Source: Euglena gracilis (Eukaryota > Euglenida > Euglenophyceae > Euglenales). From it: a stretch of DNA of 64,000 bases. The position numbers and the translations under genes were made by a program. Below the pieces are notes generated by a model. The model did no database searches and was not told the origin of the DNA. It saw nothing but the letters and a program-made list of their open reading frames with translations. This document shows, piece after piece, positions 41,401-50,929 of the stretch. Each line of letters begins with the position of its first letter. Position 1 is the stretch's first letter. The stretch lies in NCBI GenBank assembly GCA_039621445.1, contig CP154954.1:56096457-56160456 (forward strand). Direction: 5' to 3'.

Positions 41401-42173
41401 CACCATCATTTCCAAAATATGCCCAGTTGCATATTGAAGGACGTTGCACAATGAAAATATTTACAGTGACGTTCTCTCAAATCCCTCAAGACGTATTGGG
41501 ATATTTGCCCCTTTGACCGCACCATGCAACTGGTTGTAATGTCCCCAAGTGCAGTCCTCCAGGCCAATGAGGAACGCCTCTAACGCCTGGAAAAGGGGGG
41601 TCCCGGTTGGCCAACTTGGGAGGCGGGGCAAATCCTCACAACGGCCAGGGGGGGGGATAGTGAACAGTTGCGCAAATAATGCGCAGTATGCATCCACACG
41701 ACCCCACTTCGTTTCAATAATTCATTTGACAGACAGGGTGCCGTCGATGGGTGGCCGCTGCCCCCCTGCCCCTGTTATCCCTGCCAAAAGGTACCTCCCT
41801 CCCCCGGTGGGCAGGCACCCCACACCCTCCTTGCTGGGGTTATTGGAGAGAACGTGATGAAATCCTGAACTGTTCTTTGCGATGGGGAATCCTATAGTTT
41901 TCTTTCGAAAACAGTTGGCTTTTTCAATAGCTCCTCTTGACTTTCCTTTTTCCCTGGCCAGCTTCTTTTATAATCTTTTTTTTTGTCGGTGGTGTGTTTC
42001 TTCTGTTGTTTTTTTTGTTTCTTTTCGACCCCCAACCCCCCCGGTAAACGCTGTTGGCCAATGCAACATTCCCCAACATTAACAAATTCCGTCTCTCGCT
42101 GCCACCAACCACATCATTTTCTCCAATCAGCTAACTCCAAGTACCCCTTTGCCCCCCACCCCCCCCTTCGCAG

Positions 42174-42285
42174 TCTCCGGCGGTCAGATGGCGTCGTCGT
42201 GGCCCCCACCCCGACGTCCATCCGGGCCTGCGCCGCCTCCGCGACGTACTCCGCGGCTGGCTGGGCCGCTGCCGGTCGACGGGGT
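42174..42285 (+). CDS. Receptor exon, PstS-like domain C (DGVVVAPTPTSI)
   Basis: Acceptor TTCGCAG ends at 42173. The in-phase frame reads L-R-R-S-D-G-V-V-V-A-P-T-P-T-S-I-R-A-C-A and A-S-A-T-Y-S-A-A-G-W, matching the PstS 'nkaGkfv.Ps.esv.aAa' strand and helix, and domain B K-S-G-G-A-I-V-Q-A-S-V-D-S. The right end lies somewhere among several GT dinucleotides between 42272 and 42300. Confidence 0.75.
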
Positions 42286-42362
42286 TGGGGTGCGGGGGCG
42301 GGGTGGGGGTGTTACGAGGCGGGAGTGAAAGGGGTGGGGAGATGCCTGGAGGCCCCCGACAG

Positions 42363-42489
42363 GGATGGGACCGGCCCACGGGTGGCTGGCTGGACCTGAG
42401 CGCCGCCTCGGACCCCGCCTGCTACCCGCTCACCGACCTGGTGTACCTCGTGGTGCGGGCCACGGCCCTGTGCTTTCCCCCCGTCACTT
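42363..42489 (+). CDS. Receptor exon, PstS-like domain C (LSAASDPACYPLTDLVYLVV)
   Basis: After CCGACAG (ending 42362) the phase-0 frame reads G-W-D-R-P-T-G-G-W-L-D-L-S-A-A-S-D and P-A-C-Y-P-L-T-D-L-V-Y-L-V-V. This is the PstS 'gwdp..gfyd.tnapg.daYPi..ltYlLv' block and parallels domain B N-A-R-G-D-N-A-W-P-I. The donor is probably GTCACT at 42482, or one of the earlier GTGs. The conserved Y-P is present, unlike the W-P in domain B. Confidence 0.75.
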
Positions 42490-43527
42490 CTGGCATCCTT
42501 GGAGCTCCTCTCATCCTCTCATCTGTGTGATTTTTCCACTCCTTTTCTCGACTCTTGGCCCCATTTGACCCCTGGGCCGCCCTTTGGCCAAGGACAGGTA
42601 GTGGTCTTTTGTAAAAGAAATCCTATTATTTTTCCCCCTTCAAGAGAGGTATTTTGTGTGTATCTTGTTCGCAAAGAGGCAGTTGCTTCAGGATTGATTT
42701 GAATTTCAGAAAAGTTCAATTTCAGAAATTTGTAACCTCCTGTGCAAGTTCTTCGCAGTTTTTTTTTCCAATTAAAGTTATATGTGGCTGGGAAGTAACG
42801 TCAAAGGGGTGATTTCTTCATCGTATTGGATTGTCAGGTTTACTGAGATGTTTGTGCTTGCCTTTCACTATTTATAAAACGGATGCACAAAAATTGCATC
42901 AGACCGTGGTTTTTAGAATGTGAGTGGTGAGTGGGAAATAAGAGGGTATTAAAAATTTTTTCTGTGACAACCACCGATTTTCTCCCGCCTTTTGGTTGGG
43001 TTGAACTCGGTGGACAAATCTTTTGTGTGTCCACCACTGGCAGCAAGTTTTTATCCAGATATTTTCAAAACTGCCCCAAATCCTTTGTTTCCCAAATCCT
43101 TCGTTTCTGCTCGACAAGTAGCCAGGTCCCTCCAAAATAATTCTGGCGCAAAAGCGCAAGGAAATTTTAAATAAAATATCAAAAAGGGGCAAATTTTTGA
43201 GGTATGTCTGGGAAATCTCAGCCTGAACCAGAAAACCTTCAAAATAGTCAAACATTATTGAAAAGTGGTTGTTCGGTTTTTTTTCCCCCAATAAATTCCC
43301 TTTCTCCCAGGGTCCGGGTCCTGCGTCTACGGGCAGGTGGAGGGTGTAAGGTGTTGCCAAGAGCTGTCAAACTGTGGCTGCCGAGCCAGAATGACCCAGG
43401 GTCGGGTTTGAAACCCCTTTGCATCCCTGTGGTGCCGCCCAGAATTGACCCCCTGGCTCTAGTGGCTGGCTGCCAGCCAAGGCACAGGTGGCGTGGGGTC
43501 GACTCCCCAGTGCGACCGTGCCCAAGT

Positions 43528-43795
43528 CAGGGATTTTTTTAGTCTTGGACCCCCGGGGGGGGAGGGGGGTTGGGAGGGGTGGGTCCGGCCTAGCCCCCCC
43601 CCCCCCTCGGGGTCCCCCCCAGGGTCCTGGGGGGTGTATATACTTTTTGGTGCCGTAAGTTTTTGAAAAGGGGCTTTTTTTTTAGCATTTTTGCGATTGT
43701 TTTGTCCATTTTTGGGTAAAAGTGGGCGGGTCCCCGGGGGATCCTCCTAGGGGGTGGTGGGTGGGGGGACCCCCGCGGTCTTAAAAAAAACCCTG
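43528..43795. mobile_element. hAT-like MITE with perfect 8-bp duplication, next to a receptor exon
   Basis: Ends CAGGGATTTTTTTAGTC and GTCTTAAAAAAAACCCTG; GCCCAAGT at 43520-43527 recurs at 43796-43803. The interior has G/C runs and a 'ctttttggtgcc' core. Removing the element and one duplication restores an open reading (C-D-R-A-Q-V-Q-S-V-D) continuous with the exon downstream, so it may have landed within coding sequence or just ahead of an acceptor (GTGCAG). Confidence 0.9.
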
Positions 43796-43807
43796 GCCCA
43801 AGTGCAG

Positions 43808-43933
43808 TCCGTTGACTCCCAGGCCGCGGCGTTCCTCGCGTGGGTCTTCCGGGAGAACGGCGTGGCGGCCAGCGTGGAAAGCGAGGGGCTGGCGGCGCTG
43901 GCCAACGTGACGCCGGCGGTGCAGCAACGGAAC
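43808..43933 (+). CDS. Receptor exon, PstS-like domain C (final helix)
   Basis: Reads S-V-D-S-Q-A-A-A-F-L-A-W-V-F-R-E-N-G-V-A and later L-A-A-L-A-N-V-T-P-A-V-Q-Q-R-N, the PstS C-terminal 'akalvdFlkWvl.eGq..a..lgya.lp' helices. The acceptor used here is GTGCAG at 43802-43807; if the upstream fragment 43511-43527 is coding, the exon is split by the MITE. The donor GTGGTG at 43934 leaves phase 0. Confidence 0.7.
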
Positions 43934-44179
43934 GTGGTGCCCATGCCCCTGCTTCTTTTCTGAAATTCGCGCTCATGGAGGCTGCAACCCCCTTCTCAAT
44001 TTCCTGGACTTTTTTCTCTCTTGTATTCTCTGGTTCACAGCATTCGTAGCGGAATGCGCGAGTCCAGTTCAGGGCATTTTAGCTGAACAATATTTAACCC
44101 CAATCCTGCAGCCTTTTTTTCACAGAATTGGCAGTTTTCTTAAACATTTTTTGCAGTTCCCATTTTGGGTCCCGGGTTC

Positions 44180-44420
44180 GCCCCAAGAGGGTTTTTAAGG
44201 TTCAGGCCCGGGGGGGGAGAGGGGGTGGGGTGGGTGAGTCCCGGCCGAGTGGGCACCCCGCCGGAGGCGGGGTCTTCTTCTATTTTCGGAGCGAAGCGCC
44301 GAAAATTTTGGGCCCCAAATTGACCCCCCAAGAGTAGTAGTAGGTCCCCCGGGCCCCCCCCCCCCCTGGGCGGGACCTGCCCCAGGGTGTGGGTGGGAGG
44401 GTCCGGCCTAAAAGTAAACC
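44180..44420. repeat. Degenerate MITE-like element
   Basis: AGGGTTTTTAAGGTTCAGGC at the left and GGCCTAAAAGTAAACCTG at the right are partial inverted repeats. The interior shows the 'ttttcggagcgaagcgccgaaaatttt' type core split by G/C runs. No target duplication found. Confidence 0.5.
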
Positions 44421-44484
44421 TGTGCTTGACCCCAGGTCTGGCGCAGTTCCAGCCCGGGGGGGTGTATTAAGTAGTAAGACAGAA

Positions 44485-44635
44485 AGCTTTTTTTCGTTTG
44501 TTTTTTTTTTTTTTTTTTTGTTTTCTTTTTTGTTTTTTTTTTTTCTGTTTTTGTTTTTCTTTTGTTTTTTTTTTTTTTTTTTTTTTTTTTTGGGGGGGGG
44601 GGGGTAGTCAGCCAGCAGCTTTTTTTTTTTTTCCA
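44485..44635. repeat. T-rich tract with poly-T runs
   Basis: About 110 bp of TTTTTTGTTTTCTTTT and pure poly-T, then a G12 run and 'ttttttttttttccag'. Lysine- or phenylalanine-rich frames here are artefacts. Confidence 0.9.
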
Positions 44636-44973
44636 GCCAGCACAAATTTTCGCGCCTCTGAGCTGGACCGCCTGGGGAGGTGGTCGTAAAAAACGCCCTG
44701 GTCCAATTCCTCCCTTTGAGAAACTATGTTGGTTCTTGGTATTTACCGATCTGCCAGAGTGGAAAAAAGTGTCAGGTCCTCTGTAGCTGTCCGTTGTCCG
44801 ATGAAGATGTCTCATGGGGGTCAACGGTGCCAAGGTCACTGGTGCAGGATGCCTGTGTGGTGTGGCATTGGTCCCCAAAGTTCCCAAATGAAATTGATTG
44901 ACGTTTTGACCTGACCGTTCATCGAGGCCGAAGGGGGGGTATGTGGCTGAGCCTTTCGTCTCTGTTTTGCAAG

Positions 44974-45030
44974 AAGGATGCCAACGATTCGCGCAGGGAG
45001 GCTGCAGGACCAGTTGCCCTGCCACCAGCA
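44974..45030 (+). CDS. Receptor exon, PstS-like domain C (GPVALPPA terminus)
   Basis: Acceptor TCTGTTTTGCAAG ends at 44973. The phase-0 frame reads K-D-A-N-D-S-R-R-E-A-A-G-P-V-A-L-P-P-A, resembling the extreme C-terminus of PstS proteins ('a..lGYvpLPa'). The pyrimidine tract is good. The donor is uncertain (GTGGTT at 45044 would add Y-F-L-L-P). Confidence 0.5.
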
Positions 45031-45310
45031 TATTTTTTGCTGCCTGGTGGTTTTAGAATATTTATCATCGTTGTGTTTTTTTTGACCGAGCTGTGAGATT
45101 TGGCAGGTTCAAGAAATGAGGCCTCTGTGACGAATGCAATTATGAAGAATCCGATCCAGGTTATTTGTTTTGGGAATGCCCACCCTGCAGCGCCGGCAAT
45201 GTGGGTGGGCATCCCCGTCTTCTGCCCAACACCGGCGTTGCTTCAGGTTTGACCCACGGGAGGAACCTCTCTCAAATTCTGTGCCGGCACCCTTTGCCCT
45301 GCCAGCCAAG

Positions 45311-45460
45311 GGAAGGGCTCCCTGGCCATGATGACCAATATCGTGCCTGTCGTCGTCGGCGCCTGCATCGGGGCTGTCTTCCTCATCGCCATCCCTGCGG
45401 CATGGTACGTGTGGAAGTCCACCCGTACCCAGGACCCCAGAGTTCCGAAACTCCAGTTTG
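45311..45460 (+). CDS. Receptor exon, single transmembrane helix
   Basis: The frame reads K-G-S-L-A-M-M-T-N, then the hydrophobic run [19 protein letters not shown] and [12 protein letters not shown], with basic residues right after it. This is one transmembrane helix with a cytoplasmic positive flank and a G-x-x-x-G-like small-residue face. It separates the PstS-type ectodomain from the cyclase-like part. The acceptor is the AG of CCAAG at 45310; the donor GTGAGG at 45461 is canonical but leaves phase 1, which does not fit the next recognised exon, so a short exon may be missing. Confidence 0.8.
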
Positions 45461-45510
45461 GTGAGGGCAGTTGTTTCTCATTTGGCCACACCAGCCGAGA
45501 CACTGCCGAC

Positions 45511-45688
45511 ACACACACACACACACACACACATACACACACACACAGACACACAGACACACACACACAGACACACAGACACACACACACACACACACAC
45601 ACATGCGCGCGCGCGCGCGCACACACGCACACGCACACGCACACGCACACGCACACGCACACGCACACACACACACACACGCACACAC

Positions 45689-45723
<35 letters not shown>

Positions 45724-45807
45724 CACACACACACACACCCACCCCCCCACAACCACCCCCACCCCCCCACCCCCCCCCACCCACCCCCCCCCCCACCCAC
45801 CCCCCCC

Positions 45808-45846
<39 letters not shown>

Positions 45847-45851
45847 ACCCA

Positions 45852-45942
<91 letters not shown>
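45511..45942. repeat. Long compound (CA)n/(CCCCAC)n microsatellite
   Basis: About 430 bp of ACACAC with CACGCA, GCGCGC and CCCCACCC sub-blocks. It starts 50 bp after the transmembrane exon's donor. All long frames through it are artefacts. Confidence 0.97.
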
Positions 45943-45946
<4 letters not shown>

Positions 45947-46680
45947 CTCACACACTGCTCTTGCATTCGCTTGGGGTTGGACTTTACCCAACGCTTCCCT
46001 TTTGGCCGTTCCATCTCATTTGTCTCCCCGTTTCGCAATGGGAGTAATGCTCTGGTGTCCTGTGATGACATGAGGACTTTGAAGAAGCGATTCTCTGAAG
46101 GCCCTCTTCCTTTTCTCAATCTCGTTTGTTTTCCCCACCACATTCCTGAAGCCTTGTTTTTTTGCTCAAGGTTGGGATATTTGAAAAGCCAGTTCAGGAT
46201 TCTCAAGGTGGGGGGGGTTAAAAAACGGGCCGGAAATGCCAAAAATGGTGTTCTTTGTCACCTCAAAATTTAGTTGAAAAAGTCCAACCCAGCTGGGTGG
46301 GTTTGGGGGTGTTTGCCTGTTTCGGGAACCAGCTCGGTCCAGCCTGGCAAGACTCAGCCATCTAAACCCCACCCCTTGGAGGGGATCCTGCCAAGATGTT
46401 TTTTCCAGCCGGCTGGCGGCTGGACCCCACCCCCCCGGGGTCAGAAGTTCCCCGCATAGCGCCTGATCATTCCTTGTTTTTTTGGCAGCTGTCCAATAAG
46501 TCCCCCACCCCAGCCCATGTACGGGGTCCCCCCCCCCCCCCCCCCGGGTGCCTGAATTTCTGCCCTGGCCACGTTTTGAAGAGAGGTACGCTTTATAGGG
46601 GAGTATTGGTCAAGCTGAAGATTGATAAGGCGCGAAGCTCCAGAAAAATGGCTTGAAAATGGAGAGAATATACTCGTAGA

Positions 46681-46757
46681 AATGCAAAACACATACACAC
46701 ACACCACCACCGCCGCCCCCGCCGCCGCCGCCGCCGCCACCACCACCACCACCACCA
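46681..46757. repeat. (CAC)n/(GCC)n trinucleotide repeat
   Basis: CACACACCACCACC, GCCGCCGCCGCC and CACCACCACC in succession, about 75 bp, 50 bp upstream of the juxtamembrane exon. Confidence 0.9.
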
Positions 46758-46812
46758 ATGAAGGAAAATGAATTTTGGCCTGACGAGTTGCAAGGCTGGT
46801 GTATCTCGCAAG

Positions 46813-46962
46813 CGATGGGACCGACTCGATGTGAAGGTGGCAGAGGACTGTGCGGAGGCGATTGCCTGCTTTGACCTGGAGGGGGTCTCGTGGCTGTCCA
46901 CGCTGACCAAGCCCAGCAAGATCCAGCTCGCCTTCCTGCGCATCATCAACCTGCTGGTGGAG
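46813..46962 (+). CDS. Receptor exon, cytoplasmic juxtamembrane region
   Basis: After CTCGCAAG (ending 46812) the frame reads R-W-D-R-L-D-V-K-V-A-E-D-C-A-E-A-I, C-F-D-L-E-G-V-S-W-L, and L-A-F-L-R-I-I-N-L-L-V-E, ending at donor GTCAGG (46963) in phase 0. The 50 residues look amphipathic-helical. They lie between the membrane helix and the 'P-F-I-P' exon, as in other receptor cyclases with a helical juxtamembrane linker. The assignment rests on position and frame. Confidence 0.7.
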
Positions 46963-47193
46963 GTCAGGCGGGGGGAGGGGCACCCCCAGAACCTGTACTG
47001 GAACTCTGCGACATTGTACTTTTGAACCCAGCCCGCATTGTCCTGTTCTCACTTCTCGGCCCTGGGCATACCCCCCTGCTCGAGCGGAATGCCACAGCGG
47101 CCGCTGCTGTGGCTGCGCTGAGCCAGACGGTTGAGCTTCACTCGTTCCCCCGCTGACCTGCCACCCCTGCCTGCCCCCTCCCCCCCACCCCAG

Positions 47194-47259
47194 CCCTTCA
47201 TCCCGGACCAGCTGCTGGCCCAGCTGCAAGCCGCCCGGAAGGGAACGGAGGAGCTGAAG
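47194..47259 (+). CDS. Receptor exon, PFIPDQLL juxtamembrane motif
   Basis: Acceptor CCCACCCCAG ends at 47193. The exon reads P-F-I-P-D-Q-L-L-A-Q-L-Q-A-A-R-K-G-T-E-E, ending at donor GTGGAC (47260). Phase 0 on both sides joins smoothly to 46962 and 48090. A 'yRPFiP..ll' motif is recalled from other protist receptor cyclases just before a serine-rich linker; this is from memory of the family. Confidence 0.65.
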
Positions 47260-47599
47260 GTGGACGACCCCCGGCCGTCCTGTCGGTACTCCGGTGATGA
47301 CCAGGCCGACCTTCCCGGCAACGTCTCCCCCCCTTCCATCCAGGGTATTAGACGAGTGTTGGTTTTGCACTGGCAATCAGGGCCAAGACCCCCCCCCCCC
47401 AGGAGGAAGTAGGTCAAATCCAGACCCCCCTTTCAGACCCCGGAGCCTAGGAACCCCGGAACCAAATACTTTTCTTCAGCACTTCGCACGGAGGAAGAAA
47501 AGTTGTTAGTGTCTTGTTGAAAAGTTGTTATTCTTGTCGTTCTTTTCAAAAAGAAAAGTGTGGTCAAAAACACCTTCCCTTTTTGTTGAGCCCCCCAAA

Positions 47600-48010
47600 A
47601 ATGCTTTGTACAGGGGGTTTGATATAAGGAGGGCGTACATGGTTTAGGTGGGGGGGTGTCCCCCCCACCCCCCCCCCCCTCCTGGCCCGCAGGGGGGGTC
47701 CGGACCACCCCCCCCCACCTGCCAGGGGGGTCCGGACCGACCCTCGGGGGGGTTCCCAGGACCCCCCCAAAAAGGGTCAATTTTTTTCCTCTGGCGCTTT
47801 GCGCCAAAATTTTTTGCATTTTTGGCACATTTTTTGCCCAAAAAGTGCCCAAAATGGCACTTTTGGTCGTTTTGGGGGGTCGAAAATTTTCGGTAACCCA
47901 GACCGCGCAACTGTTTAGGTGGGGGGGTGTCCCCCCCACCCCCCCCCTCCGGGCCCGCAGGGGGGGGGGGTCCGGGCCACCCCCCCCCACCTGTCCTTAT
48001 ATCGAACCCT
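47600..48010. repeat. GTTTAGGTGGGGGGGTGTCC family element
   Basis: Direct copies of GTTTAGGTGGGGGGGTGTCC occur at 47642 and 47914. Inside are CACCTGCCAGGGGGGTCCGG, the 'tctggcgctttgcgccaaaa' hairpin and an 'aagtgcccaaaatggcactt' palindrome. TATAAGGA and TTATATCGAACCC words flank it. A relative at 22525 carries telomere-like repeats; a truncated one lies at 48345-48440. Confidence 0.65.
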
Positions 48011-48089
48011 GGTCCTGACCCCCCCCCTGAGGGAATGCTGAACTGCTGACGTGCAAGGAAGGCATTCCAACGCTCCCCTCCCACCCAAG

Positions 48090-48242
48090 ATCAATCAAGT
48101 CCGGCCTCGCGCTGACGCCACGGTCGCCATGTCACAGTCCCACAGCTCCCTCCGCAGCTCTGTCACCAGCCGGACGAACTCGGCACACACCGGCAACAGC
48201 CATGACCCTCCTAACGATGACCGAGGACGAGATCCATCCCTT
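48090..48242 (+). CDS. Receptor exon, serine-rich linker
   Basis: After CCACCCAAG (ending 48089) the phase-0 frame reads I-N-Q-V-R-P-R-A-D-A-T-V-A, then S-Q-S-H-S-S-L-R-S-S-V-T-S-R-T-N-S and N-D-D-R-G-R-D-P-S, with a GTGGAC donor at 48243. Low-complexity, Ser/Thr/Arg-rich: probably a flexible linker with possible phosphorylation sites ahead of the cyclase domain. In phase with the preceding exon. Confidence 0.6.
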
Positions 48243-48714
48243 GTGGACCTCCGAATCGCCATCATGATGTGCTCAAAGTTTTGGCAAAATGCGCTTTTTT
48301 ATGTGCAATTTGTGCTCAGCGTCTGATGAAAGGAAGGTGACAGGGGTTTAGGTGAGGGGTGCCCCCTTCCTGACCCAAGGTGATCCGCCAGGGGGTTCCA
48401 GGACAGCCCCAAAAGTCAAAAAAATTCCAGCATTTTGTACCATTCTTTTTTAGCATTTTTGACAAAAATTACCCAACAAGTGTTCAAAAATAGTTTTGCC
48501 AGTGGGGAACACGTTGGTGGCTTAATCAATACAAAACAATTTTATACGAGGTTTGATGCAAAAACCATCAGACATACACAATCCGGGTTCAATATGAGGG
48601 CAGGTGGGGGGTCTGGATCTCCTTCCCCGGTCCAGAGGGGGAGTGGTGGTACCCTGCCCACCTGAGCAATGTTTCGCCCAGCTCGGCTGCCAACTTGTTC
48701 TTTCGCTTGTGGCC

Positions 48715-48835
48715 CTTGAAAGCCATTCCTCTCGCCATCCCGGGGCTCATGCCCACTGACACCAAGCTGTCGGACGTCAAGTCGGGCACCGGGTCCTCGG
48801 CGCGTCGGCCGGGCCGTGCTGCGCGGGTAGCTCCC
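48715..48835 (+). CDS. Possible receptor exon in the linker region
   Basis: GC-rich segment after CTTGAAAG. The best-looking frame reads P-L-A-I-P-G-L-M-P-T-D-T-K-L-S-D-V-K-S-G, then S-A-R-R-P-G-R-A-A-R up to GTAGCT near 48827. A second open frame exists and the phase does not fit the donor at 48242, so the reading is tentative. It lies where the first strand of the cyclase domain is expected. Confidence 0.35.
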
Positions 48836-49389
48836 GCCCTGCCCGGTTCCGTGCACAGCAACCAGTCGGTGGACCGCCTGCGCCGCACCTAGCTGGGCCC
48901 TCATGTCAGAGGTGGGGGGGGGTTCCTTTTGATGCTGCTGTGTTCGCATTGCTGCGTTCCCCACTTCGATCCCCCACCTGGATGTTGTCAGGGCACTCAG
49001 GTGGACATGGGACATGCTTCGGAAAGTCAGCAGTCTGGCAATGTGTGTGAAAACGTGTCGGGAGAGTGAACGACCGTGGAACACATGAGCCTGGCCTTCA
49101 GAAATGGCCCTGGAAGCCAGGCCTTGGGAAGAGGTTTGGACCTTTTGTGTTGTACCCCTTCCACATCTGCCTGGGGGCGCTTTTCTAGTCTGTTTCTGTT
49201 TTTTTTTCCTGGGCGGGAAGTGTGTGAATTTTGTTGAATGCAGAAACATCATATTTTCCATCGTGCTTCTGAAGTTAGAGTCTGGTGCCATTCATTGCAC
49301 AAATTAAATCACGGAAAGCTCACAACGTTTGCGTAAACCATCAGCTGGAGGTGCCCCCAAGGTAACCATCTGTGGGTGCTGTCTGAGGG

Positions 49390-49695
49390 CCCGCCCCCGC
49401 ACATACATGTACGTCCGCTTCGTGTCCAGAAGGGACGCGGAGGACGACCAATCGGGGCAGCGGGCGACGGCGGTGGCAGCCCACGTGGTGACGGTGGCGA
49501 AGGGGCACGGGGCGACCATCGACAAGGTGACGTACGACTCCGTGGCCCTCCACTGGAACGTGGCCGCGCCGTGCGCCAGCGCCCCGCTGCAGGCCACTGC
49601 CCTCGCCCTGGAGCTGGCCTGCGCCGCCCAGATCCTGCCCCCCGAGGCCCAGGCCGACCTCCGGCCAGAGTCCCGCTTTGGTGGAAGTTGGGAAG
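49390..49695 (+). CDS. Receptor exon, class III cyclase-homology domain, first half
   Basis: The frame reads Y-M-Y-V-R-F-V-S-R-R-D, then A-A-H-V-V-T-V-A-K-G-H-G-A-T-I-D-K-V-T, Y-D-S-V-A-L-H-W-N-V and A-T-A-L-A-L-E-L-A-C-A-A. It matches class III nucleotide cyclases at 'h...vv..hgG.idK..gDavma.fn' and the following Ala-rich helix. The second metal-binding Asp corresponds to the D of Y-D-S. The first metal Asp (normally in 'vlFaDi.gFT') is not recognisable; R-F-V-S-R-R stands about there. The start may be the acceptor TTCGTGTCCAG at 49429 rather than 49390. Confidence 0.7.
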
Positions 49696-50403
49696 TTGAG
49701 GTTATGATTTTGGTGGACGAAGGCCAGTCTCAACCCATCGGAATGCTCTCGGCAAAATAGCCCTCGCTCTGCTGGCGTCCGCTGCCGCCGGAAATCTGAA
49801 CACAAGGCATCCCCCAAACCCTTCCCAACTCTGCAGGAGCCCCTTTTTTTGACTAGCCGCTTGGCCCCAACCAGGTGAGGCATTTGTCCAACCGCTCCAC
49901 TCATCCTTTGCAGGCAGACTGCTGCAAATCCAGTGGGCAGCCGAACGGGAAACCCAAAAAGAAAACCCAAAAACCCCGTTGTGCTGTGGGTAGGAGGAGT
50001 CGTCTCCTTACTTCATCCATGGGGATCAATCCTTGTCAAAGAATTTTTTCCGTGTCTCACACCGAATAATTTCTTTTTTGTGGAGTGATGCGGCGGATGG
50101 GGGGGAGTCCGACCCCCACCTCCCGACCCCATCAGGCCTTCCTGCACATCACTGTAAGGGAAGAGAACGGGGGGGGGGGGTTGGGTGTTGCTCCACTCGG
50201 CTGATGATGGTTTTCGGTGGGTCCTCCGTGTCCAATCACTTTGCTTGTATCCCCCCAGCTGACGGGGTTTTGGTTTTGGTTTCTTCACATAAGGTCCAGA
50301 CCTGCCCAAGCCAAATCCCAGTCTCCAGCTTGCAGGCTCCCCCAGTGCAGCCGCGGGAAACCCATCCCATGAACAAGCAAGTTTGGTGTGGGCACTGTCA
50401 CAG

Positions 50404-50598
50404 CAGAATGGCTCTGTGCTCTGGCTGCTGATCGGCATCGGCCATGGGCAGTGCACCGTCGCCACGGTCAGCGCGGCGGGGCAGCGGTTCTTCGTGGTGG
50501 GGGGGCCGGAGGTGAGCAACGCGGTGGAGGTGGTGGTGCGGGAGATGGCGGTGCCAGTGGGCTGCACCGTGCTCCTGTCCAATGCCATGCAGCAGGAG
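50404..50598 (+). CDS. Receptor exon, class III cyclase-homology domain, second half
   Basis: Acceptor CTGTCACAG ends at 50403. The 65-codon frame reads W-L-L-I-G-I-G-H-G-Q-C-T-V-A-T-V, then F-F-V-V-G-G-P-E-V-S-N-A-V-E-V-V and G-C-T-V-L-L-S-N-A-M. These match class III cyclases 'lriGIhtGevvvG.vG...r.dytviGd.VN.AaRl......g.ilvs'. The substrate-stabilising Asn survives (S-N-A) but the transition-state Arg three to four residues later is Val/Glu. The glycine-rich GvvGs turn is also degraded, so the domain is probably catalytically weak or a pseudo-cyclase. Donor GTATGG at 50599, phase 0. Confidence 0.8.
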
Positions 50599-50929
50599 GT
50601 ATGGGTGCGTGCACTGTACCTCGGGGTAGGTGCTCACTTTCATTCTGAGGTGCCCAATTGCTTGTTTATGGCCGTTTTAGGGGGGGGGTAGAAATTTACA
50701 TTCCTGGAAGCCGAAAAACAGAAACAGTGGGAGGACATCTGGTCCTCGGAGCCCCGGTTGTGTCACTGTGCTGACTGAGCTCTGGAGGGGGGGGTAGTCG
50801 AGGTGTGACAGCTAAAAAGGTGGCACCTGCGTAAGCAACCTGCCTATTTTGAACCTGTCGTGAGTTTGGAGGACTAGTTATTTGGGATGGAAACGGCCAA
50901 CACTGCCGAAAGGCGCATTTGATTTTCAG

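Noticed and set aside
45243-46273. Long open frames of 200-270 codons on both strands
   Set aside because: They run through the (CA)n microsatellite and are pure Thr-His or Cys-Val repeats. Only the short transmembrane exon at 45311-45460 is supported.
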